From Chitinasiproducens palmae (GTDB lineage: Bacteria > Pseudomonadota > Gammaproteobacteria > Burkholderiales > Burkholderiaceae), in assembly GCF_900095735.1 (NCBI RefSeq), contig NZ_FNLO01000012.1, positions 141,062 through 205,061 on the forward strand: 64,000 nucleotides of DNA, written 5' to 3'. The position numbers and the translations under genes were made by a program. The notes under the pieces are model-generated. The model ran no database searches. It was given only the letters and a program-made list of their open reading frames with translations, and was not told the origin of the DNA. Shown piece after piece: positions 43,330 to 53,092 of the stretch. Position 1 is the stretch's first letter. The number at the start of each line of letters is the position of its first letter.

Positions 43330-44292
43330 ATGTCCACCTGCCACTTCCGCGAGGACCCTTCCATCGCGCCACTGCCTAGCGTCGCGCCGGGTTCCGAGGA
43401 CCTAATGCCAGCCCGCTCCATCGCACCGACTGCGCCCCGTCTCTTTATCGAGGACGCGCAAATCGCCGGCTATCGCACCTCCGTTTCGGTGCGCAGCTAT
43501 CTGCCGTCGGGCCGCAAGCAGGCGTTGCCTGTGATCGTCTACCTGCATGGCGGCGGTTTCACGCGCGGCACGCTGGACGATGCCGAGACGGCCGCGACCA
43601 CCATTGCGGCAACTACGCCAGCGTGGGTGATCTCGGTGGACTATCCGCTGGCGCCGTCCGCGCCGTTTCCGCTGGCGCTGGAAGATGTTTACTGTGCAGT
43701 GCGCTGGGCGATCGCCAACGCGAAGGCCCAAGGCGCTGATCCGCGGCGCATCGGCATTGCAGGCGACGATGCTGGCGGCAATCTCGCAACGGCGCTGAGC
43801 GCAATGGCCCGCGATCGCGGCGACTTCGCGTTGCGCGCGCAAGCGTTGCTGGCGCCTCTGCTGGACCCCAGCCTGACGCGACTTGCCGAGCCAGGCACGC
43901 TCGCCGGGCCGCGCGCCGCAATCGACAGCGGCGCATTGCACGACGCGCACCAGGTGCACAAGGACTGCGCACGCGGCTACCGCGCCTACCTGCCGGAACT
44001 GGCGATGCGCCTGCACCCCTACGCGGCGCCGCTCGAATCGAAACGGCTGACCGACCTGCCGCCTGCATTGGTGGCAAGCGCGCAGCACGACCTGCTGCGC
44101 CATGAAGCCGAAGTTTATGCGGGCCGCCTGATCGAGGCCGGCGTGCCGACCGAAGTCCGACGCTACATCGGCGTCACGCATCGCGCATTGGTGCAGCACG
44201 CGGACGCGCTGCGCGATGTTGCGGCGTTCTTTCGCAAGTGGCTGGCTCCGGAATCACTGCTGCGCATGAGCGATCCGATGCCGGCGACCTGA
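43330..44292 (+). CDS. llpE: LlpE-like alpha/beta hydrolase with an altered nucleophile motif
   Basis: 320 residues of the hormone-sensitive-lipase family. The oxyanion motif HGGGF is at residues 73-77. The nucleophile elbow, normally GDSAGG, reads GDDAGG (residues 145-150), so Asp replaces the catalytic Ser. The C-terminal His region GVTHRALVQH is present. It lies at the head of the RND operon, 213 bp before the adaptor, exactly where llpE sits in Burkholderia ceoAB-opcM/bpeEF-oprC operons. It may be catalytically altered or inactive as an esterase. An in-frame ATG at 43405 is an alternative start. Confidence 0.8.
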   Translation: MSTCHFREDPSIAPLPSVAPGSEDLMPARSIAPTAPRLFIEDAQIAGYRTSVSVRSYLPSGRKQALPVIVYLHGGGFTRGTLDDAETAATTIAATTPAWVISVDYPLAPSAPFPLALEDVYCAVRWAIANAKAQGADPRRIGIAGDDAGGNLATALSAMARDRGDFALRAQALLAPLLDPSLTRLAEPGTLAGPRAAIDSGALHDAHQVHKDCARGYRAYLPELAMRLHPYAAPLESKRLTDLPPALVASAQHDLLRHEAEVYAGRLIEAGVPTEVRRYIGVTHRALVQHADALRDVAAFFRKWLAPESLLRMSDPMPAT

Positions 44293-44505
44293 GCCAGCAT
44301 CGGTGCCCCGATGCGGTTGCGCACCGCCCTACGCACTACTAATCGCTGCATTGAGCAGATGCCGACGCCGATCCGAACGCAAATTGCGGTGCGCATAGCG
44401 ACGCGCAATCCGATGCCCGTTCATACGCCAATCCCGACCGAATCGCTGCCCGCATACGGCGCGGCACGCGGAACACACATCGACTCATCGTTTGGAGAAA
44501 AGAAT

Positions 44506-45714
44506 ATGTCGACTATCCAGCCACCTCGTACCAAACGAACGCTGCTGAGCGTGGCCGCCGCCGTGGTGGCCACCGGCGCGGCCATCGCCGTCTTTCACAG
44601 CCATTCCGGCCCCACCGCGGTCTCGACGGCAGCGGCCGCCGCGCCGCCGGCCGCCACGCCCGTCGACGTGGCCAAGGTGGTCGATCGCACCGTGACTGAC
44701 GAGCAATCCTATTCGGGACGTCTGCAAGCCGTCGACCGGGTTGAACTTCGCCCGCTCGTTTCCGGCACCATCGTCGCCGTGCACTTTCGAGACGGCGCGA
44801 TGGTCAAGAAAGGCGACCCGCTGTTCAGTATCGACCCTCGCCCGTACGCTGCCGAAGTCGCCCGCGCCAGCGCTCAGTTGGCCGCCGCCCAGGCGCAGTC
44901 CAGCTATGCCTCGGCCGATGCCGCCCGCGCGCAGCGCCTGCTGAACGATAACGCCATCGCGAAACGGGATTTCGACGACAAGCAGAGCGGCAGCCAGGCC
45001 GCGCAGGCCAACGTCAAGGCAGCCGCGGCCGCGCTCGAGGCAGCCCGAATCAATCTCGGCTACACGCGCATCGTCGCACCGGTTTCCGGGCGCGTGTCGC
45101 GTGCCGAGCTGACGGTAGGCAACGTCGTGGCGGCCGGTGCCAATGCGCCGGTCCTGACGCGCCTCGTCTCGGTATCACCGATCTATGGCGAGTTCGACGT
45201 CGACGAGCAAACCTATCTCCGCTTCATCGGCAAGAACGCGCGCCGCGGCGGTACTTCGGTACCGGTGCGACTTGGACTTGCCGACGAGCGCGGTTATTCC
45301 CGTTCGGGCGTGGTCGACTCGATCGACAATACCCTCGACACCCGTTCCGGAACGATTCGCGTGCGCGCGCGGTTCGACAACACCGACGGCACCCTGTTGC
45401 CGGGCCTCTACGCGCGCATCGCCGTGGCGGGCAATCAACCGCATCCCGCAGTGCTCGTCAGCGACGCAGCGATCCAGACCGACCAGGACAAGAAATTCGT
45501 GATGGTGGTCGGCAGCGGCGACAAGGCCGAGTACCGCATCGTCAAACTCGGCAGCGAGAACGACGGCCTGCGTGTCATCACAGACGGCCTGAAGTCCGGC
45601 GAGCGGGTCGTCGTCAACGGCCTGCAACGCGTCCGGCCGAACGATCGCGTCGCGCCCAACCCCGTGCCGATGCCCAATGCGCAAGGCGGCACGGGCAGCG
45701 CCGGCAATGCGTGA
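44506..45714 (+). CDS. bpeE: RND efflux periplasmic adaptor (membrane fusion protein)
   Basis: 402 residues; TTTGGAGAAAAGAAT precedes ATG 44506. An N-terminal membrane anchor/signal (about 10-30, LSVAAAVVATGAAIAVF) leads into the barrel-sandwich (SYSGRLQAVDRVELRPLVSGTIVAVHFRDGAMVKKGDPLFSID), an alpha-hairpin (ARASAQLAAAQAQSSYASADAARAQRLLNDNAIAKRDFDD) and the beta-barrel and membrane-proximal domains. It bridges the inner-membrane pump and the outer-membrane channel. Order and sequence match CeoA/BpeE of Burkholderia. It starts 57 bp before the pump gene. Confidence 0.9.
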   Translation: MSTIQPPRTKRTLLSVAAAVVATGAAIAVFHSHSGPTAVSTAAAAAPPAATPVDVAKVVDRTVTDEQSYSGRLQAVDRVELRPLVSGTIVAVHFRDGAMVKKGDPLFSIDPRPYAAEVARASAQLAAAQAQSSYASADAARAQRLLNDNAIAKRDFDDKQSGSQAAQANVKAAAAALEAARINLGYTRIVAPVSGRVSRAELTVGNVVAAGANAPVLTRLVSVSPIYGEFDVDEQTYLRFIGKNARRGGTSVPVRLGLADERGYSRSGVVDSIDNTLDTRSGTIRVRARFDNTDGTLLPGLYARIAVAGNQPHPAVLVSDAAIQTDQDKKFVMVVGSGDKAEYRIVKLGSENDGLRVITDGLKSGERVVVNGLQRVRPNDRVAPNPVPMPNAQGGTGSAGNA

Positions 45715-45771
45715 TGCAGCACCCTGCCCGCCGAGCATCACGTATCGCCAAATCTGAATGCCCATCGCGAC

Positions 45772-48700
45772 ATGAACATTTCTAAATACTTCATCGACCG
45801 CCCGATCTTCGCCGGCGTCCTGTCGGCGGTGATCCTGCTGGGCGGTCTGATTGCCCTGTTCGCTCTGCCGATCTCGGAATACCCGGAGGTCGTGCCGCCG
45901 TCGGTGCTGGTGCATGCGCAGTATCCGGGCGCCAACCCAAAGGTGATTGCCGAGACCGTCGCCGCGCCGCTCGAAGAGCAGATCAACGGCGTCGAAAACA
46001 TGCTTTACATGCAGTCGCAGGCCAACAGCGACGGCAACATGACCACCACTGTCACGTTCAGGCTCGGCACCGACCCGGACAAGGCGCAACAGCTGGTGCA
46101 GAACCGTGTCGCGCAGGCACTCCCGCGCCTGCCGGAAGACGTGCAACGTCTTGGCGTCACCACCATCAAGGCGTCGCCGACGATTACCTTGCTGGTGCAC
46201 CTGACTTCGCCGTCTGGCCGCTACGATTCGACCTATCTACGCAACTACGCACTGATCAACGTCAAGGATCGCCTTGCGCGGATCCCTGGCGTCGGCCAGG
46301 TGCAGCTGTTCGGCGCTGGCGACTACTCGATGCGCGTCTGGCTCGATCCGCAGAAGGTGGCGGCGAAGGGCATGACGGCCATGGACGTGGTCAGGGCCAT
46401 TCGCGAACAGAACGTCCAGGTGGCGGCGGGCGTGATCGGCGGCTCGCCGGGCGTGAAGGATGCGCCTTTGCAGTTGAGCGTGAACGCACAGGGTCGCCTG
46501 CGGACCGTGGGCCAGTTCGAGGACATCGTCCTGAAAACCGGCAGCGATGGCGGCGTGACCAGTCTGCGCGACGTCGCGCGCGTCGAGCTCGGCGCGTCGG
46601 AGTATGGGCTGCGCGCCTTTCTGAACAACAAGAGTGCGGTTGCGCTGGTCATCAACCAGCAGCCGGGCGCCAATTCGCTGGAAATCGCCAACCAGATTCG
46701 CGCGGCGATGAAGGAGATGAAGGACGACTTCCCGCCTGGACTGGCCTACGACATCGTCTACGATCCGACGCGCTTCGTGCAGGCGAGCATCGACGCAGTG
46801 GTGCACACCCTGCTCGAAGCCACCGCGCTGGTCGTGCTGGTGGTCATCATCTTCCTGCAAACCTGGCGCGCCTCGATCATCCCGCTGCTGGCCGTGCCGA
46901 TATCGATCATCGGCACCTTCTCGCTGTTGCTTGCGTTCGGCTACTCGATCAACGCGCTGTCCCTGTTCGGGCTGGTGTTGGCAATCGGCATCGTGGTCGA
47001 CGATGCGATCGTGGTGGTCGAGAACGTCGAGCGCAACATTGCCTCGGGGTTATCCGCGAAGGCGGCAACCTATCAGGCGATGCGCGAGGTGAGCGGACCG
47101 ATCGTCGCGATCGCGCTGACGCTGGTCGCAGTGTTCGTGCCGCTGGCCTTCATGTCCGGTCTGACCGGCCAGTTCTACAAGCAGTTCGCGATGACCATCG
47201 CGATTTCCACGGTGATCTCCGCGTTCAACTCGCTGACGCTGTCGCCGGCTTTGTCCGCCCTGCTCCTGAAGGGTCACGATGAACCGAAGGACTGGCTCAC
47301 GCGGGTGATGGACCGCATGTTCGGCGGTTTCTTCCGCGTCTTCAACAAGACGTTCCATCGCGGTTCCGAGCGGTACGGCAAGGGCGTGTCGCGCGTCGTC
47401 AACCGCAAGCTGATCATGTTCGCGCTGTACGGCGTGCTGCTCGCCGGTGCCGTGCTGACCAACAAGATCGTGCCGGGCGGCTTCGTGCCCGCGCAGGACA
47501 AGCTGTATCTGGTCGCCATCGCACAATTGCCCAACGGTGCATCGCTCGACCGTACCGAGTCGGTCGTTCATCGAATGGGCGAGATCGCGCTCGGCGTGCC
47601 GGGCGTCAGCGCCGCGGTGCAGTTCCCGGGCCTGTCGGTGAATGGCTTCACCAACTCGTCGAGCGCCGGCATCGTGTTCATCACGCTGGATCGCGCAGGC
47701 AACCGGCCGAACCATGAGTCCGAGGGCGCCATCATCGCTGAACTGAACAAGCGCATGTCCGGCATCAAGGACGCCTACGTCGCGGTGTTCCCGCCGCCGC
47801 CGGTGCTGGGTCTTGGTACGCTCGGCGGTTTCAAGCTGCAGATCGAGGACCGCGGCGCGATGGGCTACACCGCGCTGTACGAAGCCGCGCAGGCGTTCAT
47901 GAAGAAGGCGGCACAGGCGCCGGAACTCGGGCCAACGTTTTCCAGCTATCAGATCAACGTCCCGCAGCTCGACGTCGACCTGGACCGCGTGAAGGCGAAG
48001 CAGCTGGGCGTTTCGGTGACCGACGTCTTCTCGACGATGCAGGTATATCTCGGTTCACTCTACGCCAACGACTTCAACCAGTTCGGCCGTGTGTACCAGG
48101 TGCACGTGCAGGCGGACGCGCCGTTCCGTTCGAGCACCGACGCCATCGGACAGCTGAAGGTGCGCAGCGCCAGCGGCGAAATGATCCCGCTCTCGTCGCT
48201 CGTCAACGTGACGCCGACCTACGGGCCGGACATGGTGGTGCGCTACAACGGCTACACCGCGGCCGACATCAATGGTGGTCCGGCGCCCGGCTATTCGAGC
48301 GACCAGGCACAGGCCGCCGTGCAACGCATCGCCGCCGAAACCTTGCCGCGGGGCTTCAAGTTCGAATGGACCGACCTCACCTACCAACAGGAGTTGGCAG
48401 GCAACGCGGCGCTCATCGTATTCCCGGTGAGCCTGCTGCTGGTGTATCTCGTCCTGGCAGCCCTGTATGAAAGCCTGACGCTGCCGCTGGCGGTCATCAT
48501 GATCGTGCCGATGAGCATTCTGTCCGCGCTGGTCGGCGTCTGGCTGACGCATGGCGACAACAACATCTTCACGCAGATCGGCTTGATGGTGCTGGTCGGA
48601 TTGTCCGCGAAGAACGCCATTCTGATCGTGGAGTTCGCTAGAGAACTGGAGATGCAGGGCCGCACCATCGTCGAGGCCGCCATTGAGGCCAGCCGTCTGC

Positions 48701-48972
48701 GTCTGCGTCCGATCCTGATGACCTCCTTCGCCTTCATCATGGGCGTCGTGCCGCTGGTCATGTCGACCGGTGAAGGCGCAGAGATGCGCCGCGCGATGGG
48801 TATTGCCGTCTTCTTCGGCATGCTCGGCGTCACGCTTTTCGGCCTGATGCTGACGCCGGTGTTCTACGTCGCGCTGCGCAAGCTGTCCGGCAAGGAACAT
48901 GTGGTCGACAAGCACGGCGATCATCCGCACATGCGAGGCATCGAGGACAGCCCGGCTTCGGCCGATGCTTGA
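45772..48972 (+). CDS. bpeF: RND multidrug efflux permease (HAE1 family)
   Basis: 1066 residues, the normal HAE1 length. It begins MNISKYFIDRPIFAGVLSAVILLGG and has the expected two halves, each with one large periplasmic loop. GIVVDDAIVVVENVERN (about 405-421) carries the TM4 proton-relay Asp pair, and GLSAKNAILIVEFARE (about 942) carries the TM10 Lys. It would expel drugs such as chloramphenicol, trimethoprim and fluoroquinolones if it behaves like BpeF/CeoB. The C-terminus overlaps the alternative start of the channel gene. Confidence 0.95.
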   Translation: MNISKYFIDRPIFAGVLSAVILLGGLIALFALPISEYPEVVPPSVLVHAQYPGANPKVIAETVAAPLEEQINGVENMLYMQSQANSDGNMTTTVTFRLGTDPDKAQQLVQNRVAQALPRLPEDVQRLGVTTIKASPTITLLVHLTSPSGRYDSTYLRNYALINVKDRLARIPGVGQVQLFGAGDYSMRVWLDPQKVAAKGMTAMDVVRAIREQNVQVAAGVIGGSPGVKDAPLQLSVNAQGRLRTVGQFEDIVLKTGSDGGVTSLRDVARVELGASEYGLRAFLNNKSAVALVINQQPGANSLEIANQIRAAMKEMKDDFPPGLAYDIVYDPTRFVQASIDAVVHTLLEATALVVLVVIIFLQTWRASIIPLLAVPISIIGTFSLLLAFGYSINALSLFGLVLAIGIVVDDAIVVVENVERNIASGLSAKAATYQAMREVSGPIVAIALTLVAVFVPLAFMSGLTGQFYKQFAMTIAISTVISAFNSLTLSPALSALLLKGHDEPKDWLTRVMDRMFGGFFRVFNKTFHRGSERYGKGVSRVVNRKLIMFALYGVLLAGAVLTNKIVPGGFVPAQDKLYLVAIAQLPNGASLDRTESVVHRMGEIALGVPGVSAAVQFPGLSVNGFTNSSSAGIVFITLDRAGNRPNHESEGAIIAELNKRMSGIKDAYVAVFPPPPVLGLGTLGGFKLQIEDRGAMGYTALYEAAQAFMKKAAQAPELGPTFSSYQINVPQLDVDLDRVKAKQLGVSVTDVFSTMQVYLGSLYANDFNQFGRVYQVHVQADAPFRSSTDAIGQLKVRSASGEMIPLSSLVNVTPTYGPDMVVRYNGYTAADINGGPAPGYSSDQAQAAVQRIAAETLPRGFKFEWTDLTYQQELAGNAALIVFPVSLLLVYLVLAALYESLTLPLAVIMIVPMSILSALVGVWLTHGDNNIFTQIGLMVLVGLSAKNAILIVEFARELEMQGRTIVEAAIEASRLRLRPILMTSFAFIMGVVPLVMSTGEGAEMRRAMGIAVFFGMLGVTLFGLMLTPVFYVALRKLSGKEHVVDKHGDHPHMRGIEDSPASADA

Positions 48973-48982
48973 GAAAAACATC

Positions 48983-50626
48983 ATGAAACAACTTATCTCG
49001 ATCACTCCGTCCGACCGGCAGCAGGCGAGTCGTCTGTCGTCAGTGCCGTCCGCCAAGCCAGGCGCTCAGCGGACCGGCCGCACCGGCGCGGGCGCCACGG
49101 TTCGCGGCGTGCCCGCCGCCATCACGCTGCTGGCCGCCGCCATGGTGCTGGCTGGCTGCTCGCTCGCGCCGGACTACCAGCGGCCTGCGCTGTCGGGCGC
49201 GGACCATTTCAAGGAAGCGGTGCACACGCCGGGCAGCGCCTTCGACGGCTCGACGGCCGACGGACAGGACGCAATCAGTCAGGTCAGCGAAGCCGACGCC
49301 GCCAGCGCCGGCTCGTGGAAGACGGCGCAGCCCGCCGACCAGGCCTTGCGCGGAGAGTGGTGGCGCGTGTTCGACGACCCCGTGCTCGACCAGCTCGAAG
49401 CGGACGCCGCCCAGGCGAGCCCGCGCCTGCAAGCCGCATTCGCGCGCGTGAACGCTTCACGTGCTTTGCAACAGGTCGCGCGTTCCGATCTGTTCCCGAC
49501 GGTCGGCGCCGGCTTCGGCCCGACCCGCCAGAAGGTCTCGCCGGCTTCGCAGCGGCAGCCGCAGGATGTCGGCATCCCATCGCAGACGCTGTGGCGTGCC
49601 CAGGCCAACGCCTCGTACGAGGTCGACCTGTTCGGCAAGGCATCGGATGCGAATCGGGCCGCCGAAGCGGATGCGGAGCAGACCGAGGCGCTCTATCGCT
49701 CGGTGCTGCTGACATTGCAGGCCGACGTCGCACAACGTTACTTCGAACTGCGCCAACTGGATGCCGAACTCGCGATCTTCCAGCGCAACGTCACCCTGCG
49801 CGAAGAACAGTTGCAGCTGGTGCAACATCGCTTCGACGAGGGCGAGATCAGCGAGCTGGACCTTGCGCAGGCGCGGACCGAACTGGCCAGCACACGCTCC
49901 GACGCCATGTCGGCCGAGCGGCAGCGCGCGGCCACCGAGCATGCACTTGCGGTGCTGCTCGGCAAGACGCCGGCGGAGTTTTCGATGGCCGCCACGCCGC
50001 TGGTGCCGGTACGCATCGACATTCCGCCCGGCCTCCCGTCCGCCCTGCTTGAGCGCCGCCCCGACGTCGCCGCGGCAGAGCGCGCGATGGCGGCCGCCAA
50101 TGCGCGCATCGGCGTTGCGAAGGCAGCCTACTTCCCGTCGTTGTCGCTTACCGCCACCGGCGGCTTCGAGTCGGCCACCCTCGGCGACCTGTTCCGTTGG
50201 TCCAGCCGCGCGTTCATCCTCGGTCCGCTGGCCGGAACCGCGCTGAATATCCCGATCTTCGATGGCGGCCGCCGCCGTGGCAATCTCGCCAACGCACGTG
50301 CCACTTACCAGGAAGACGCCGCGAACTACCGCGAACGGATCCTGGTGGCGTTCCAGGAAGTCGAGGACAACCTCTCCGACCTTCGCATCCTGAAAACGCA
50401 GACGCAGACCCAGGAGGCGGCGGTCGCCGCCTCCCGCCGCGCCGCACATATCGCCGAGCGTCAATATCGGGAAGGCGCAACCAACTATCTCAGCGTCATC
50501 GACGCCGAGCGCAACGTGTTGCAAGCGCAACGAAACGCCACCCAGTTGTATGGCGTGCAGGCCGGTGCGACGGTGAAGTTGATCCGGGCGCTGGGCGGTG
50601 GTTGGGGCGACGTCAGCGTGCAGTAG
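48983..50626 (+). CDS. oprC: Outer-membrane efflux channel lipoprotein (OprC/OpcM-like)
   Basis: 547 residues from ATG 48983; ATG 48965 would overlap bpeF. The lipobox AMVLAGCSLAPDYQRP places lipidated Cys near residue 54, after an unusually long Ser/Gly-rich N-terminus, so the true start might be later. Two TolC-type OEP repeats follow (WWRVFDDPVLDQLEADAAQASPRLQAAFARVNASRALQQVARSDLFPTV; and a second with ERRPDVAAAERAMAAANARIGVAKAAYFPSLSLTATGGF). It completes the tripartite pump and is the last gene of the operon. Confidence 0.9.
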   Translation: MKQLISITPSDRQQASRLSSVPSAKPGAQRTGRTGAGATVRGVPAAITLLAAAMVLAGCSLAPDYQRPALSGADHFKEAVHTPGSAFDGSTADGQDAISQVSEADAASAGSWKTAQPADQALRGEWWRVFDDPVLDQLEADAAQASPRLQAAFARVNASRALQQVARSDLFPTVGAGFGPTRQKVSPASQRQPQDVGIPSQTLWRAQANASYEVDLFGKASDANRAAEADAEQTEALYRSVLLTLQADVAQRYFELRQLDAELAIFQRNVTLREEQLQLVQHRFDEGEISELDLAQARTELASTRSDAMSAERQRAATEHALAVLLGKTPAEFSMAATPLVPVRIDIPPGLPSALLERRPDVAAAERAMAAANARIGVAKAAYFPSLSLTATGGFESATLGDLFRWSSRAFILGPLAGTALNIPIFDGGRRRGNLANARATYQEDAANYRERILVAFQEVEDNLSDLRILKTQTQTQEAAVAASRRAAHIAERQYREGATNYLSVIDAERNVLQAQRNATQLYGVQAGATVKLIRALGGGWGDVSVQ

Positions 50627-51573
50627 CGGGCAAGGCACGGCGGCCGTTGGCCAAGGCGATCTCGTCTCGCCGAAGCAACGGCCATCGGCGTTGGTACCCT
50701 GCTGGCCCGGTACTGGAAATGCGAGCCAGCCAGCGCGCACGCCCAAGCTGTCTAAACGCTATCCGTCGCCTCCGCGCCGGGCAGTGCGTTCTCCTGCCTG
50801 TGCCAGGAAGCGCGAAGGGCCGTCCGGGTCACAACGCCCCGGTACGCCCCGGTACGCCTCGGTACGCGTCGATCAGCGCCGCAGTACCAATCAGTACCAG
50901 TCAGCAGCACCGGCAGGCTCCGATAAGCCCGGATAGACACGACTATCGACACGGCTGGCGGTGTCGTTCGCGGTGCTCGGCGCGGACACCGTCACATCCG
51001 CACACATCACATAGGCTGTATGCCACGGACGACATGACGAGACGCAGCGCATCGCTGCTGCGTGCGGAAGCCCGCCGACATCCCGGCGATATTCGGCAGC
51101 CTGCAACGCGTTCAAATCGCGAAGGCGCTCAGGCACGGCCGCTCGCCGGCAACCTGTCGGGGTCGACCCGCGAGACAGTCGCCTGACGCGGAGCGCCCAC
51201 CTTGCGAACCGGCTCATGTTCACTTGCGCTGTCTTGAAATGGCCAGGCCAGTCGCAGCGAGAGCCCCGGGCCCGCCCCCGCCCCACCCCGTCACAGCGCG
51301 CCGTTCACCGTGCGCGCCGGCGCAACATCCTGAAAAAGTCTCCGCGCAGCGCTGGCTTTCGACCGGCCGTTTGGTAATATCCCGGGAACCATTCCTGAGT
51401 CCGCAGTGAGAACGATTCAGCGACGTACCGTTGTGACGTTTGCGTCGCCTGCCGAGCACAGCGAGCGCATCCAGCGTCGAACGAAAGCGCTTCGCCCAGC
51501 CGGATCAGCGGAGCGTGCTCGCCGAGCGAACCCATGCCGTACCGGTTGTCCTTGAACGCCTCGGAGAAACACC
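50627..51573. other. 947-bp intergenic region, no convincing gene
   Basis: Open frames here (for example 50952-50752 minus, 51062-51409 plus) are Arg/Pro-rich, lack ribosome sites and resemble no family. The region holds the 10-bp tandem repeat at 50841-50870. The last 200 bp (51370-51573) is AT-richer and probably contains the promoter for the MHS gene at 51574. Confidence 0.6.
50841..50870. repeat. 10-bp imperfect tandem repeat x 3 (GGTACGCCCC)
   Basis: Copies GGTACGCCCC, GGTACGCCTC and GGTACGCGTC run head to tail, preceded by a partial unit. Just beyond, CAGTACCA and CAGTACCAG recur (50880-50900). The run lies in the non-coding stretch after the efflux operon. Confidence 0.8.
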
Positions 51574-52878
51574 TTGTCCGCAAATAAAATATCGAAGAGA
51601 AGCATTCTCGCGGCCGTCATCGGCAATGCGTTGGAGTGGTATGACTTCCTGGTCTTCGCCTTCATGACGCCGATCATCGCCAGGCTCTTCTTCCCCAGCG
51701 ATCCGACGAACCCAAACGACAACATCAACCAGATCCTGCTGACCACGGCCGTGTTCGGCGTCGGGTTTTTCATGCGGCCGGTCGGCGGCATCGTGCTGGG
51801 CATGTATGGTGACCGCAAAGGCCGGAAAGCCGCGATGGTCACCGTGACGAGCTTGATGGCAGTGGCGATTGCGCTCATCACCCTGGCACCTGTCTACGCG
51901 GCCGTCGGCATTCTCGCGCCGTTGCTGATCGTTCTCGCTCGGCTGCTGCAGGGCTTTGCGGCGGGTGGCGAGTTCGGTACGTCGACGGCATTGCTGATCG
52001 AGCTGGCGCCGCCCGGCAAGCGCGGCTTCTACGGCTCGTGGCAAATGACCGGGCAAATGGGCGCGCTGCTGCTCGGCGCGGCCGTGGGTACGCTCATCAC
52101 CGATATCTTCACCCGGGAGGAACTGGTCGCCTGGGCTTGGCGCATCCCGTTCGCCTTCGGTCTGTTGATCGTTCCGGTGGCGCTTTTCATTCGCCGCCAC
52201 GTTGAAGAACCGGAAACCTTCAAGCGTCTGCAGGCCGCCAAGGCGTCGGGCGCCGTCAGGGAGGTCGGGCTGCTCGAAATGCTCCGCACCCATGCACGCG
52301 AAACGCTGACCGGCATGGGACTGGTGGTGACCTGCACGGTCTCCATCTACATCACCTTCACCTATCTCGTGACGTTCTCGACGGTCACGTTGAAGCTTCC
52401 GCTGCATGACACCTTCCTGGTGCAGATGGCCGGTGCCGCGATGATGATGGTCCTGATGCCGCTCATGGGCGCGTTGTCCGACCGCATCGGTCGACGCCCG
52501 CTGCTCATCGCGTCGCTGGTCGGCTACCTGGTAGTGCTCTACCCGCTGTATGCGTGGCTGGTGGCAGCGCCGAGCATCGGCAAGTTGCTGGTTGTGCAGT
52601 TGATCATCGGTTTCTTCGTGGCGGCGTTCTTCGGCGTCTTTTCGACCGTGATGGCCGAACTCTTCCCCGCCAACGTGCGCTCGATCGGCATGTCGATGGC
52701 CTACAACGTCGCGGTGATGGTCTTCGGCGGCTTCGCACAATTCATCGTGACCTGGCTGATCCGGGCCACCGGCTCGCCGATGTCGCCGGCGTATTACGTG
52801 ATGTTCGGCGTCGTACTGGGCGTGATTTCCGCGTTCCTGATCAAGGAACGCGCGCACGAAACCCATATCGATCACTGA
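51574..52878 (+). CDS. MFS transporter, MHS family (TTG start)
   Basis: 434 residues. The start codon is TTG at 51574, chosen because CGGAGAAAC lies 5-12 bases upstream and the MHS N-terminus begins here (SKRSILAAVIGNALEWYDFLVFAF). No ATG or GTG fits as well. RPVGGIVLGMYGDRKGRKAAM follows TM2, and LARLLQGFAAGGEFGTSTALLIELAPPGKRGFYGS is the TM4-5 motif. This resembles citrate/alpha-ketoglutarate/proline symporters of the MHS group. It is isolated, with no enzyme genes beside it. Confidence 0.85.
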   Translation: MSANKISKRSILAAVIGNALEWYDFLVFAFMTPIIARLFFPSDPTNPNDNINQILLTTAVFGVGFFMRPVGGIVLGMYGDRKGRKAAMVTVTSLMAVAIALITLAPVYAAVGILAPLLIVLARLLQGFAAGGEFGTSTALLIELAPPGKRGFYGSWQMTGQMGALLLGAAVGTLITDIFTREELVAWAWRIPFAFGLLIVPVALFIRRHVEEPETFKRLQAAKASGAVREVGLLEMLRTHARETLTGMGLVVTCTVSIYITFTYLVTFSTVTLKLPLHDTFLVQMAGAAMMMVLMPLMGALSDRIGRRPLLIASLVGYLVVLYPLYAWLVAAPSIGKLLVVQLIIGFFVAAFFGVFSTVMAELFPANVRSIGMSMAYNVAVMVFGGFAQFIVTWLIRATGSPMSPAYYVMFGVVLGVISAFLIKERAHETHIDH

Positions 52879-53092
52879 GCGATCGAACTCGCCGTCGGGC
52901 GTCCTCTTTATCACCCGGGACGCCCGGGCCGCCGGTGCGGGCACCGTCGGTTGGCGATGTAATCGCGCCCGAACGCCGGTTCGAAGCTGGCTCTCACCTC
53001 ATTGCGTCGACGCGAACATTCCGCGACTGACCGAGGCGAGGAGCCGCACACGCGCCATCACGGGCCACCGCCCGCCTCAGGCTGACAGGCCG

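Noticed and set aside
51505..52944. 479-codon open frame on the minus strand
   Set aside because: Antisense to the MHS transporter and very rich in His, Asp, Glu and Arg, as expected for a reverse reading of hydrophobic codons.
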